A stretch of DNA of 64,000 nt from Scatosoma sp045650185 (GTDB lineage: Bacteria; Bacillota; Clostridia; Christensenellales; Borkfalkiaceae): positions 27,515 to 91,514 of the forward strand of contig JAZRQY010000001.1 of NCBI GenBank assembly GCA_045650185.1, written 5' to 3'. The notes under the pieces were generated by a model that worked only from the letters and a program-made list of their open reading frames with translations, was not told the DNA's origin and searched no databases. The position numbers and the translations under genes were made by a program. Positions 41,125 to 50,011 of this stretch are shown here, piece by piece (position 1 is the stretch's first letter; the number at the start of each line of letters is the position of its first letter).

Positions 41125-43719
41125 TTATTTTGCGTCGTACCAGCACTTTCCCTGTCCGACTTCTACCGTTAAAGGTACGGACAACGAAACGGCATTCTCC
41201 ATTTCCATCTTCAAAATCGTGGACACTTCTTCCACTTCGGAAAGCGGACAATCTATCAAAAGTTCATCGTGTACCTGCAATACAAGACGAGCTTTGTATC
41301 CACCCTCTTTCAACTTCCGAGCAACCCCAATCATGGCAAGTTTGATAATATCGGCGCTAGAGCCTTGCAACGGCATATTCATCGCCGCGCGTTCACCAAA
41401 GGATCGAACGATGAAATTGGAGGATTTTAACTCGTTTATGACCCTGCGACGCCCCAGCAAAGTTATGGTAAACCCCTTCTCTTTGGCAGTTAATACGTTT
41501 TGGGTCATATATTCCTTCACGGACGAATATTTTTCAAAATATCGATCCATATATTCCTGCGCTTGTTTTGCGGAGATGGATAAATCTTTACCAAGCCCAA
41601 ACGCGCTAATACCGTAAATAATCCCAAAGTTTACGGCTTTTGCATTGCGTCGCATTTCTGAGGTAACGGCGTTTAAAGGCACTTTAAATACCTGCGAGGC
41701 GGTGATGGCGTGAATATCCTCACCATGCTGATAGGCTTGAATCAGCTCCTTACAACCCGAAAAATGTGCCAGCAATCGAAGTTCTATTTGCGAATAGTCA
41801 GCATCCAAAAGAACGTTGCCTTCTTTTGCAACAAACAACTTTCTAAGAACCCTGCCTTCATCCGTGCGAACGGGGATATTTTGCAGGTTTGGATTCGCGC
41901 TGGAAAGTCGCCCAGTCGTCGTATTCACCTGACTGTACGTCGTGTGCACTCTTCCATTTTTTATGAGTGGCTTAAACCCTTCAAGATAGGTGGAATTAAG
42001 CTTTTGCACCTGACGATAACGTAATATTAAAGGAATAATCGGATGTTCGCCTGCGTATCTTTCAAGCTCCTCTGCCGTAGTTTTATACGACTTCGTCGTT
42101 TTTGCTTTTTTCGTTCCTGCGCCAATTGCCAGTTTATCGAATAGAATTTTCCCAAGCTGTTGCGTGGAATTGATATTGAATATTTCGCCGGCGAGGTCAT
42201 GAATTTCAGCGGTCAAAGCCTTTAATTCTTCGTTGTATTTATTAGAAAGTTCCTCTAAAATTTCTTTGTTTACGCAGACGCCCTCTGCTTCCATGTCAAA
42301 AAGCACCTTAATCAGAGGCAACTCAACTTGATGGTAGAGCCGTTTTTCTCCCTCTTGCAACGCACCGTAATAAATCTCAAACAAACGATATACGCCGTAT
42401 GCGCGATTTTCCACAGGCAAAGCGTTGTGCAATAATGCAAAATCCAGCCCTGTCGTATTCGCCAAGCCGTCCGCAAGGCATTTTAAGATACTTACGTCCT
42501 CAAAGTCAGCTTCAGGCGCGATATTAAGCGTATGCAAAAAATGGAATAATTCCTTGACGTTATAGGCAATAACGGTATGCTTTCCGCAGAAAATCGTATT
42601 GTATAAGGGAAGAAGTTCGGGCTCAAAAAAACCTACGTCCAACAGCCCCTCTCGTATCGGGAAGAAGTACTCTACGCACTCATTCTGAATCGCAACGGGA
42701 CTTGTTTTGGGATATACGTGAACACCCTTAGGAGTACGGTCAAACCCTATAATTTCCGTCGTTTGCAAGCATTTAAGAAGATTCTGCATGTCTTCGTACG
42801 ATTCGACCACTACCTGCGTTGCAATCGGCTCAACTAAAGCGCTAACGGAGTGATTTTCCTCTTCTTTCTCTGCGTAAATAGATAAGGAGAGAAGGCTTTT
42901 AAATTCCAGTTCTGCAAACTTTTCCTTGAGAGCATATGGGAACGGCGTATGCAAAAAGCAATCCGACAGCGAGAGCTCAATGGGCGCATCCGTAAGAATG
43001 GTAGCAAGCTGCTTCGAGAAATACGCCGTCGTACGGTTGTCCACTAATTTCTTTTGCAGAGCCCCTTTAATCTCGTCGATGTGCGCATAAACGCCGTCAA
43101 GGTCTTGGTAGTCCTTTAAAAGCGCATACGCAGACTTCTCGCCTACGCCTGCAACACCGGGGATGTTGTCCGATTTATCCCCCATTAAAGCCTTTAGGTC
43201 GATAATCTGCGAGGGAGTTAACCCGATTTCATTTTCAAAGTTGTCGGCGGTAAACTCTAAGAGGTCGCTAACCCCACGCTTGGTATAACAAACGGTGGTC
43301 GCCTCGTCCACTAATTGATAGGAATCCCTATCACCCGTATAGATATACGTCTGCAGGGAAAAGCGTTTTGCCAGCGTGCCAATGATATCGTCTGCCTCGT
43401 ACCCTGCTTTTTCGCAAATGCATACTCCCATCGTTTTGAGCACGTCCTTTAAAATGGGCATTTGCACGGCAAGCTCTTCGGGCATAGGCTTTCTGCCTGC
43501 CTTATAATCTGCATATTCTTTATGGCGAAAAGTCGGCGCGTGCACGTCGAAAGCAACGACCATATGGGTCGGTTTTTTATCGGATATGATTTTCAGAAGT
43601 AGCTTGATAAAGCCGAATACGCCATTAGTCGGCGTTCCCGTTTTCGTTGTGAAGACCGGCGTAGCATAAAACGCCCTATTCAGCAAACTATTCCCATCAA
43701 TAAGCACTAATTTTTCCAT
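41125..43719 (-). CDS. polA: DNA polymerase I
   Basis: An 864-aa repair and Okazaki-fragment polymerase. The N-terminal 5'-3' exonuclease holds LIDGNSLLNRAFYA, GYEADDIIGTLA and GDKSDNIPGVAGVGEKSA. The middle 3'-5' exonuclease-like domain (about 300-470) lacks the DEDD catalytic acids (FDRTPKGVHV in place of a DTE motif), as in most Firmicutes. The polymerase domain has LLDADYSQIELRLLAH, RRNAKAVNFGIIYG and QVHDELLID. GGGATAAAAA precedes the ATG. It starts divergently from the tRNA gene. Confidence 0.96.
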   Translation of the reverse strand: MEKLVLIDGNSLLNRAFYATPVFTTKTGTPTNGVFGFIKLLLKIISDKKPTHMVVAFDVHAPTFRHKEYADYKAGRKPMPEELAVQMPILKDVLKTMGVCICEKAGYEADDIIGTLAKRFSLQTYIYTGDRDSYQLVDEATTVCYTKRGVSDLLEFTADNFENEIGLTPSQIIDLKALMGDKSDNIPGVAGVGEKSAYALLKDYQDLDGVYAHIDEIKGALQKKLVDNRTTAYFSKQLATILTDAPIELSLSDCFLHTPFPYALKEKFAELEFKSLLSLSIYAEKEEENHSVSALVEPIATQVVVESYEDMQNLLKCLQTTEIIGFDRTPKGVHVYPKTSPVAIQNECVEYFFPIREGLLDVGFFEPELLPLYNTIFCGKHTVIAYNVKELFHFLHTLNIAPEADFEDVSILKCLADGLANTTGLDFALLHNALPVENRAYGVYRLFEIYYGALQEGEKRLYHQVELPLIKVLFDMEAEGVCVNKEILEELSNKYNEELKALTAEIHDLAGEIFNINSTQQLGKILFDKLAIGAGTKKAKTTKSYKTTAEELERYAGEHPIIPLILRYRQVQKLNSTYLEGFKPLIKNGRVHTTYSQVNTTTGRLSSANPNLQNIPVRTDEGRVLRKLFVAKEGNVLLDADYSQIELRLLAHFSGCKELIQAYQHGEDIHAITASQVFKVPLNAVTSEMRRNAKAVNFGIIYGISAFGLGKDLSISAKQAQEYMDRYFEKYSSVKEYMTQNVLTAKEKGFTITLLGRRRVINELKSSNFIVRSFGERAAMNMPLQGSSADIIKLAMIGVARKLKEGGYKARLVLQVHDELLIDCPLSEVEEVSTILKMEMENAVSLSVPLTVEVGQGKCWYDAK

Positions 43720-43786
43720 ATTTTTTATCCCGAAGAAAAAAGACTGAAATAATTTAAAAATTTTTAAAAAAATCGCAGTAAAATGC

Positions 43787-43815
43787 TTGCTTTTTTTTAT
43801 TCTTTCCTATATAAT
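43787..43815 (+). promoter_or_regulatory. Promoter of tRNA-Leu
   Basis: TTGCTT (43787-43792), a 17-bp spacer and TATAAT (43810-43815), 19 bp before the tRNA 5' end. Confidence 0.8.
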
Positions 43816-43834
43816 TAAAAAGCTTTCAAGTGAC

Positions 43835-43920
43835 GCCGAAGTGGTGGAATGGCAGACGCGACGGACTCAAAATCCGTTGGTAGCGATACCGTGTGGGTTC
43901 AAGTCCCACCTTCGGCACCA
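43835..43920 (+). tRNA. tRNA-Leu (anticodon CAA)
   Basis: An 86-nt class II tRNA including an encoded CCA. The acceptor stem GCCGAAG pairs with CTTCGGC. The anticodon stem ACGGA/TCCGT carries the loop CTCAAAA with CAA at the centre. A long variable arm (TGGTAGCGATACCGT) and the T arm GTGGG-TTCAAGT-CCCAC complete a leucine tRNA. It has its own promoter and terminator. Confidence 0.95.
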
Positions 43921-43926
43921 ATTACG

Positions 43927-43955
43927 AGGAATACCTTTATGGTATTCCTTTTTGT
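43927..43955 (+). terminator. Terminator of tRNA-Leu
   Basis: AGGAATACC and GGTATTCCT form a perfect 9-bp stem with a 5-nt loop, followed by TTTTGTTT. Confidence 0.85.
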
Positions 43956-44087
43956 TTGGTGGGACTTGAGGGTGGAGCCGTTTTGCGGGAGCAAAACGCT
44001 TTGCGCTAAAAAGTTCAACAACGCGGACGATTGTTCGCAAAGGCGACAATTGATAATTGTCGCGCGGGGCGCGCCGCTAAAGGCGCT
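43956..44087. other. Structured insert between two copies of the tRNA-Leu 3' end
   Basis: About 130 bp of GC-richer, hairpin-dense sequence. It begins with GGTGGGACTT (43958-43967), the reverse complement of the tRNA T-arm strand, and is followed by GTCCCACC of the second 3'-end copy. Inner stems are GTTTTGC/GCAAAAC, GCGACAATT/AATTGTCGC and GCGCC/GGCGC. There is no coding sequence. It may be a MITE-like or REP-like element or the remains of an integration event. Confidence 0.5.
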
Positions 44088-44106
44088 GTCCCACCTTCGG
44101 CACCAA
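44088..44106 (+). repeat. Exact 19-bp copy of the tRNA-Leu 3' end
   Basis: GTCCCACCTTCGGCACCAA is identical to 43903-43921, 185 bp upstream. A hairpin similar to the tRNA terminator follows it, so the duplication includes more than the tRNA end. Confidence 0.8.
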
Positions 44107-44143
44107 AATTAGGAATACCCCTGCGGTGTTCCTAATTTTTTTT
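44105..44143. terminator. Second tRNA-type terminator, shared with the converging ABC gene
   Basis: AATTAGGAATACC and GGTGTTCCTAATT form a 13-bp stem with one G-U pair, with A and T tracts on both sides. It shares AGGAATACC with the terminator at 43927. Confidence 0.8.
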
Positions 44144-44146
44144 GTT

Positions 44147-44182
44147 AAGGCTATGCACGGCATACGTGCATAGCCTTATTTT
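44147..44182 (+). terminator. Third hairpin before the ABC gene end
   Basis: AAGGCTATGCACG and CGTGCATAGCCTT form a perfect 13-bp stem followed by ATTTTATTTTA. Confidence 0.7.
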
Positions 44183-45848
44183 ATTTTACAGAAACTTCGC
44201 CGTCCAAAATCTCGTAGACACGATCTGCAATCGCTAAAGCCGCAGGCCTGTGCGTAACTAAAACACAGGTCTTGTTCTGTAATGTCTGAATGGCAGAAAG
44301 CAATTCTTTTTCCGTCTGCGAATCCAATGCGCTGGTCGATTCATCCAAGAGTAAAATGGGACGGTTAGACAGCAAAGCTCTTGCAATTGCAAGGCGCTGT
44401 TGTTGCCCTTCAGAAAGCCCTGCCCCCCTTTCGTTAAGCATTGTATCGAGGCCGTCCGGCAAGTCGAATACAAAGCCTGCCTGCGCCGTAATAAGCACTT
44501 GCTTAATCTCCTCGTCAGACGGCGTTTGCTCTGCAAAAAACAACACGTTTTCGCGAATCGTACCCGTGAACAAGAAATTCCCTTGAGGAATATAGGCAAA
44601 CAGGTTGTTTGCATGGCGTGCGCCGGGCAAGAGAGCTCCTTCAGAGTTTTCTACTTGGATTGTTCCACTTGTAGGCTCGTAGACGCCGAGCATCAATTTA
44701 AACAAGGTGCTTTTACCTGAACCGGAATTACCGACGATGCAAACGGTTTCCCCTTTGTTTATGGACATAGATACGGAATTTAACACCTTTTCCCTGCCGT
44801 AATCAAAGGAAACGTTCTCAAAGCGCAACGCCGAAAAGTTATCGTAGTCAATACGGCTTTCGGGCAATGCGGCAGATTCTACTTCAAAGCTGATTTCTGC
44901 CAAGCGTTCGGCGCTTGCTTGACGAGAGAAGATAACGGGAATGATACCGGAAACAGAGGCAAACGGCTGCTGCAATTGATTCAGCAGCAATATCACCGAA
45001 AGCATCATACCAAATTCCATCACGCCGTTCAGCATACGGAAACTGCACCAAATGACGGCAAATATCAAGCCTACGTTTCCAAGTATGGCGGTGAGCAACG
45101 TCATAAACGAGTGCAAAAGATTGCGTTTCATTCTCGTGCGATAATATTCGTTGGAATGACGCAAAGAACGCTCTGCCATGCGATTTTCCGCGCCGTATGC
45201 CTTGATTGTCAGTAATGAGGAAATGCCCTCTTGGATAAATGCTCTGCTGTCGCCGTCTGCTTGCATAAACTGCTTGTGGTATTGCTTTACCCTCTTTCTA
45301 AACAACGCCATCACACCACCGCCAACGATACCGCAAAGGACGTACAAGCCGGTGAAAAGAGGATCTAAAGTAATCAATGCCGCAATGGCGCCTGCGCATT
45401 GTACCGCCATGCCGATTAAGCTGGGCGGCAAGCCAACGGAATCGACGACAACCTCACTAAGGTCCGAGGTCAATCGGTTTAAGAGGTCGCCACTATGATA
45501 CTTACCAACCGTTGCATAATCTGCGCGTAAAAGCTTGCCGAACAGAGCCGAGCGTTTTTCAGAGGTCATTTTACCGCGAATTCGCTCCGATTGATAGTTG
45601 TAAAAGACGTGCGAGCCGATTTTGATGACCAAAATCCCCAACAATATTCCCGAAAAGAGGAGAATAGAATTCGTGTCGCCGTCCTCCGCGCCCTTCACCA
45701 AATACTGTACGAAGTACGCAAAAGCAAGGGAAGCAACTGTCGCAAGCACGTACAATACGGTAATAAAAGCAATGGACGCCCTATAAGGACGCATTTCTTG
45801 TTTTAACCATGCATTTCCTCGTTCGGACGTCTGTTTCTCTTTCATCAT
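44181..45848 (-). CDS. ABC transporter, fused permease and ATPase (peptide-export type)
   Basis: A 555-aa half-transporter. About five or six transmembrane helices occupy residues 25-300; the ATPase domain has Walker A GNSGSGKSTLFKL, signature LSEGQQQRLAIARAL, Walker B ILLLDEST and the H-loop VTHRP. There is no N-terminal C39 peptidase domain. It overlaps the upstream peptidase gene by ATGA and ends a four-gene cassette with HprK-like, PqqD and S24/S26 genes, so export of a small peptide is a reasonable guess. Lipid or drug export cannot be excluded. Confidence 0.88.
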   Translation of the reverse strand: MMKEKQTSERGNAWLKQEMRPYRASIAFITVLYVLATVASLAFAYFVQYLVKGAEDGDTNSILLFSGILLGILVIKIGSHVFYNYQSERIRGKMTSEKRSALFGKLLRADYATVGKYHSGDLLNRLTSDLSEVVVDSVGLPPSLIGMAVQCAGAIAALITLDPLFTGLYVLCGIVGGGVMALFRKRVKQYHKQFMQADGDSRAFIQEGISSLLTIKAYGAENRMAERSLRHSNEYYRTRMKRNLLHSFMTLLTAILGNVGLIFAVIWCSFRMLNGVMEFGMMLSVILLLNQLQQPFASVSGIIPVIFSRQASAERLAEISFEVESAALPESRIDYDNFSALRFENVSFDYGREKVLNSVSMSINKGETVCIVGNSGSGKSTLFKLMLGVYEPTSGTIQVENSEGALLPGARHANNLFAYIPQGNFLFTGTIRENVLFFAEQTPSDEEIKQVLITAQAGFVFDLPDGLDTMLNERGAGLSEGQQQRLAIARALLSNRPILLLDESTSALDSQTEKELLSAIQTLQNKTCVLVTHRPAALAIADRVYEILDGEVSVK

Positions 45849-46312
45849 TTTTTCCTCTTAAATCCAAAGAATTTTAAAACGCTTTTTATGGCGTTTTTTA
45901 CTTTTTGTTTCAGCCGCATCCAAAACCGACGACGCGGATAATTCTTCACCCTGCGGCGCGCATAGCGGAGGTAGCTTTCATCTGTGCAAAGGACGTGGCG
46001 GTCTTTACTAAAAAACTCCGTCAAGACCCCGAAAACGTCCTCTTCGGGCACGATTTCATCCGCATAGCAATTATCCCCACGGATGACGTATCCGCTGTCC
46101 GTTGGATACAATACCCGATGCAGAACATAATCTTCGCCACGACGGTACAAAGCTACGTCTAAGGGTTTCAGCTTTTCCGTTTTGGGACGAACGACAATGG
46201 TATCCCTGCGCTGTTTCAGCATAGGAAGCATACTAATCCCCACCGTTGGCCCAACGTATTTGCCCTCTTTCAAGAGAACCTCTTCAATTTTTAGCTTTTG
46301 CGTATCTTCCAT
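45845..46312 (-). CDS. S24/S26-type peptidase of the PqqD cassette
   Basis: A 155-aa protein with a signal-peptidase-like fold. The serine motif is VGISMLPML, and the position of the general base reads YVLHRVL, with His where bacterial type I signal peptidases have Lys, as in the ER/SipW type. GYVIRGDNC follows. There is no membrane helix; the C-terminus is a strongly basic amphipathic stretch (RLKQKVKNAIKSVLKFFGF) that could bind the membrane. I favour ATG 46312, immediately after the pqqD stop; an ATG at 46330 is possible. Confidence 0.78.
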   Translation of the reverse strand: MEDTQKLKIEEVLLKEGKYVGPTVGISMLPMLKQRRDTIVVRPKTEKLKPLDVALYRRGEDYVLHRVLYPTDSGYVIRGDNCYADEIVPEEDVFGVLTEFFSKDRHVLCTDESYLRYARRRVKNYPRRRFWMRLKQKVKNAIKSVLKFFGFKRKK

Positions 46313-46313
46313 A

Positions 46314-46577
46314 TTATTCTGCAAAGCCATTCTTCAATAAAATTTCCGTGAAACGCTCCACGTCAGCGCGAGCAAGACTTTCTTCAACGTCATATTCATT
46401 AAGAAGCGCCGCTACGCCCTCTTCCAGAGAATGTTCTTCGCCGTAGAATTTCCAAAGGAATTCCGCGGTACCGTTCAAGTTAATCATCCCGTGGAATTTT
46501 TTGGTCATTTCGCCTACGGGAACAGCAACACATTCACCGCCTACCTTTCTTACAACAAATCCTTTTTTAATTTTCAT
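46314..46577 (-). CDS. PqqD-family peptide chaperone
   Basis: An 87-aa PqqD-like protein, the RiPP-recognition fold that binds leader peptides in many ribosomal peptide pathways. GFVVRKVGGECVAVPVGE, MINLNGTAEFLWKFY and the C-terminal helix pattern are typical. It overlaps the upstream kinase-like gene by ATGA and is followed by the peptidase gene with a 1-nt gap. No radical SAM partner is present. Confidence 0.85.
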   Translation of the reverse strand: MKIKKGFVVRKVGGECVAVPVGEMTKKFHGMINLNGTAEFLWKFYGEEHSLEEGVAALLNEYDVEESLARADVERFTEILLKNGFAE

Positions 46578-47305
46578 AATTTCCTCTCTTTTGCGTCTGC
46601 GAACGATTTTTTTGTCATTTCCTCAAAGGAACACTTCACCGCTTCTTCCGATATATCACATTTGAGCAGCCACGACGGTACGGTTGAAACCAAGCAATCG
46701 GCAAGCTCTAAGGTCTTTTCCACAGCCTCTTCTTCCGTAGGTAACAACAGCTGTAAAAACAGCCTTGACGTCACCTCTGCAGGGGATAACCGACGGATAG
46801 AATTCTCCTTCGCCTGCTCTAAAAAGCAAAGCCCTTTCAGCGGAGATTTCGTATTGCATCCTCTACCCTCTTTCCCCATCCAAGGAGTGCCGTATGCGAT
46901 TACGCCATTGTCGTCGATTTTTAAAATCGGCTTATCACCGTTCACAATCTTTGCTCCCTCTAACGCCTGTAACCATAAGCCGGTATGAGTCGATTTTCCC
47001 GTGCCACTTTTGCCTAAAAACGCATATGCCTCGCCATCGTATTCCAGGATAGCGGCGTGCAACAGCATGCGGTTGAACTGCGGAAGTTGCAGGCAAATAC
47101 TCCGATATAAGCAAATATTCTCTATATACCCATCGGGGAAATTTGGAGAATGCTTTTTCTCCTCTTCCAGATCTTCATTGGATACCGTTGCGACAATATC
47201 TGCCGCTGTTTGCTGGTCGTCAGATAAATATGCGGCGCAAAAACGCGTTGTATACGGATATTCGTTGCGAATATCGATGCGTAAATCAGCAATATCGTAA
47301 ATCAT
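46574..47305 (-). CDS. HPr kinase/PEP carboxykinase-like P-loop protein
   Basis: A 243-aa protein with a P-loop FLGKSGTGKSTHTGLW in the middle and downstream NGDKPILKID and YGTPWMGKEG, the arrangement of HprK C-terminal-domain relatives found next to PqqD genes. Such proteins phosphorylate peptides in some lasso-peptide clusters; activity here is not known. I chose ATG 47305, preceded by GGAGGT with a 5-nt gap. It begins the four-gene cassette, 46 nt after purB. Confidence 0.8.
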   Translation of the reverse strand: MIYDIADLRIDIRNEYPYTTRFCAAYLSDDQQTAADIVATVSNEDLEEEKKHSPNFPDGYIENICLYRSICLQLPQFNRMLLHAAILEYDGEAYAFLGKSGTGKSTHTGLWLQALEGAKIVNGDKPILKIDDNGVIAYGTPWMGKEGRGCNTKSPLKGLCFLEQAKENSIRRLSPAEVTSRLFLQLLLPTEEEAVEKTLELADCLVSTVPSWLLKCDISEEAVKCSFEEMTKKSFADAKERKL

Positions 47306-47351
47306 TACGACCTCCAAATGCTTTTATTTTTCGAGCCCTTTAATCAATCAA

Positions 47352-48788
47352 TTAAACGCGAACGTCGCCCTTCTGTCCAAGCAACGCGGCGTGCTTTGTT
47401 AAAATCGGCAAAATTTCTTCAGAAATAAATTCAACCGTTTGCGAAGGCGCTCTACCGATGAATTTCTTTGCATCCAAAATCTCGTCGATATGCGCCCACA
47501 CGGGCTTAAACATTTCGTCCTGCATAATCAACGCAATCAGGTTGTTGTCCTTGCCTTCGACCTTGACGTTTTTACCTGCTTCCATCGAAAGTACGCGGAT
47601 ACGTTCGTGCAATTCTTGACGATCTCCGCCCGCCTTTACGCAGCCCATAATGATATTTTCCGTTGCCATAAACGGTAATTCCGCGCGAATATGCTTGTCG
47701 ATAACCTTTTCATATACGACTAAGTTTTCGGCAACGTTCATATAAATATTCAAGATAGCGTCGACGGATAAGAATGCCTGCGCGTTGACAATTCTACGGT
47801 TTGCGGAATCATCCAACGTGCGTTCAAACCATTGCGTAGATGCAGTCAAAGCGCTGTTCATCGGCAGAGAGATTACGTATCTTGCCAAAGCGCCGATACG
47901 TTCGCTGCGCATCGGGTTACGCTTGTATGCCATCGCGGAAGAGCCGATTTGGTTCTTTTCAAACGGTTCTTCAATCTCCTTCATATTCTGCAAAATACGA
48001 ATATCGTTGGAGAACTTATAGGCGCTCTGCGCAATCTGCGAAAGCACGCAAAGCACGTTGTAGTCTAATTTACGGGGATAGGTTTGTCCGGTTACGCCGT
48101 ATACGCTGTTGTAGCCAAGTTTTGCAACGACCTTCTTTTCAAGCAATTTAATCTTCTCTTCGTCGCTATTGAAAAGTTCCATAAAACTTGCCTGCGTGCC
48201 CGTCGTACCCTTTACGCCGCGAAGTTTTATGTGGGACTTCAAATCCATAAGATTTTCGTAGTCCATCTTCAAGTCCTGCAGCCAAAGAGTTGCGCGCTTA
48301 CCAACCGTCGTCAACTGCGCAGGCTGCAAATGGGTAAAACCAAGCGTAGGCACGTCCTTGTAACGCAAAGCAAAGTTCTTCAACTTGTCCATTACGTTGA
48401 CCAGTTTTTTCAAAATGACGTCCAACGCCTCATCCAGCATAATCGCCTCGGCGTTGCAGTTGACAAAACAACTAGTAGCCCCTAAGTGAATAATCGGTTT
48501 CGCCTTGGTCGCTTTTGCGCCGTATGCCTTCACGTGCGCCATAACGTCGTGGCGAACTTCGCGTTCAAACTGCGCCGCCAACTCATAGTCGATATCATCT
48601 GCGTAGGCTTTCAAGTCGTCCACCTGTTCCTGCGTGATATTCAAGCCAAGTTCCATCTCCGATTCCGCAAGCGCAATCCAAAGTTTTCTCCAAAGTTTAA
48701 AGCGCTTTTCATCCGAAAAGGCGTGCTGCATTTCTTTGCTTGCATATCTTGTAATCAGGGGGTTGTTGTATACGGAATTATCAATCAT
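47352..48788 (-). CDS. purB: Adenylosuccinate lyase
   Basis: Acts in purine synthesis on SAICAR and adenylosuccinate. The family signature is GSSAMAYKRNPMRSERI at about 290-306, with TSCFVNCNAEA and TLGFTHLQPAQ upstream. The length of 478 aa is normal. TAGGAGAG precedes the ATG. It lies 15 nt after ppiB in a minus-strand run starting at the dCMP deaminase gene. Confidence 0.95.
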   Translation of the reverse strand: MIDNSVYNNPLITRYASKEMQHAFSDEKRFKLWRKLWIALAESEMELGLNITQEQVDDLKAYADDIDYELAAQFEREVRHDVMAHVKAYGAKATKAKPIIHLGATSCFVNCNAEAIMLDEALDVILKKLVNVMDKLKNFALRYKDVPTLGFTHLQPAQLTTVGKRATLWLQDLKMDYENLMDLKSHIKLRGVKGTTGTQASFMELFNSDEEKIKLLEKKVVAKLGYNSVYGVTGQTYPRKLDYNVLCVLSQIAQSAYKFSNDIRILQNMKEIEEPFEKNQIGSSAMAYKRNPMRSERIGALARYVISLPMNSALTASTQWFERTLDDSANRRIVNAQAFLSVDAILNIYMNVAENLVVYEKVIDKHIRAELPFMATENIIMGCVKAGGDRQELHERIRVLSMEAGKNVKVEGKDNNLIALIMQDEMFKPVWAHIDEILDAKKFIGRAPSQTVEFISEEILPILTKHAALLGQKGDVRV

Positions 48789-48803
48789 TTTTTTCTCTCC
48801 TAT

Positions 48804-49325
48804 TTACGCCTTCTTAGGTTGGGGATATTCGATACCAAAGGTTTCTGCCGTTACAGACTTCATCTGTTGATCTTCGTAAGGACGGTCATGCCAGTCCGTC
48901 TTGACGTCTGCGATTTCGTCCACCACTTCCATACCTTCGATGACTTTACCGAACGCCGCATACTGTCCGTCCAAATATTCCGCTACCTCATGCATAATAA
49001 AGAACTGCGAGCCTGCAGAATCCGGATGCCCTGCGCGAGCCATAGAAATCACACCGCGCTCATGAGAAATATCGTTTGCACGGAAACCGTTTCCAGCAAA
49101 CTCACCGGGGATGCGGTAGCCGGGGCCACCCGTTCCGTTGCCATCGGGGTCGCCGCCTTGAATCATAAAGCCTGCGATAACACGATGGAAAATTAAACCG
49201 TTGTAAAAGCCCTTGTTTACCAACGACAGGAAGTTGTTGACGGTGTTGGGGGCTTTTTCGGGGAAAAGCTCCACACGAATGGATTTACCATTCATCATTT
49301 CAATCGTTACAATAGGATTCGACAT
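48804..49325 (-). CDS. ppiB: Cyclophilin-type peptidyl-prolyl isomerase
   Basis: A cytoplasmic PpiB-like protein of 173 aa. The active-site arginine lies in FHRVIAGFMIQGGDP, followed by the GTGGPGYRIPGEF loop and GSQFFIMHE. AAAGGAG precedes the ATG. It is 15 nt from the dCMP deaminase gene. Confidence 0.94.
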   Translation of the reverse strand: MSNPIVTIEMMNGKSIRVELFPEKAPNTVNNFLSLVNKGFYNGLIFHRVIAGFMIQGGDPDGNGTGGPGYRIPGEFAGNGFRANDISHERGVISMARAGHPDSAGSQFFIMHEVAEYLDGQYAAFGKVIEGMEVVDEIADVKTDWHDRPYEDQQMKSVTAETFGIEYPQPKKA

Positions 49326-49340
49326 ATTGATATACTCCTT

Positions 49341-49793
49341 TTACTCTTCAAATTTTTCAACGGATACGCCAGCATCGGCAAACAGAGCCAGCGAAAATTC
49401 ATCGGGATAACCGTGTTTGTAAACGACACGCTTAATACCGGCGTTGATGATGATTTTAGCGCAAATAACGCACGGCTGATGGGTGCAATACAAGGTTGCG
49501 CCGTTGACGTTTACGCCAAGGCGAGCGGCCTGCACGATTGCGTTCTGCTCTGCGTGCACGGCATAGCAAATTTCCTGCATCGTGCCGCTGGGAATATTCC
49601 TCTTTCTACGCAGACATTCGCCACGCTCCATACAGCTTTTGATTCCCGCTGGCGCACCATTATAGCCAGTCGTCAATACGTGTTTATCCTTTACGATAAT
49701 TGCGCCTACGTGACGATTTTCCTGATAACAGCTTGACCAACCTGCCACCGTTTCCGTAAGCTCCATAAACCGTTTATCCCATTTATTCATCAT
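49341..49793 (-). CDS. dCMP deaminase family protein (ComEB-like)
   Basis: A zinc deaminase that supplies dUMP for thymidylate synthesis. The zinc site is HAEQNAIVQAA with CTHQPCVICAK; TGYNGAPAGIKSC is the family N-terminal motif. The length is 150 aa. GGGAGAG lies 10 nt before the ATG. A good promoter lies upstream, and the run dCMP deaminase-ppiB-purB-cassette may be one transcript. Confidence 0.92.
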   Translation of the reverse strand: MMNKWDKRFMELTETVAGWSSCYQENRHVGAIIVKDKHVLTTGYNGAPAGIKSCMERGECLRRKRNIPSGTMQEICYAVHAEQNAIVQAARLGVNVNGATLYCTHQPCVICAKIIINAGIKRVVYKHGYPDEFSLALFADAGVSVEKFEE

Positions 49794-49824
49794 GGATTAA
49801 ATACTCTCCCAATTTATTTCTTTC

Positions 49825-49853
49825 ATTGTAGCACATTCTTCTAAAAAACGCAA
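49825..49853 (-). promoter_or_regulatory. Promoter of the dCMP deaminase-ppiB-purB run
   Basis: On the minus strand, TTGCGT (49853-49848), a 17-bp spacer and TACAAT (49830-49825). Confidence 0.7.
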
Positions 49854-49966
49854 GGTTTTGAAACAAATTTCGTCGCTTTTTCCTTATTAATAAGGAAGAA
49901 TAGGATAAAAAAATGATAATCATAAAAAAAACGGAAATATTTTGAGAAAAACCACCCTTTTTTTGT

Positions 49967-49994
49967 TTGATGTTCCCAGAAAATGGTTTATAAT
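49967..49994 (+). promoter_or_regulatory. groESL promoter
   Basis: TTGATG (49967-49972), a 16-bp spacer and TATAAT (49989-49994). The gap 49854-49966 shows only AT-rich sequence with no clear feature. Confidence 0.8.
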
Positions 49995-50011
49995 AGATGT
50001 ATAAAAAAATA

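Noticed and set aside
43849..44112. Open frames on both strands across the tRNA-Leu gene, one encoding a RWDLNPHG-type peptide
   Set aside because: These are translations of the tRNA and its flanking repeat; peptides of this type are a well-known annotation artefact.
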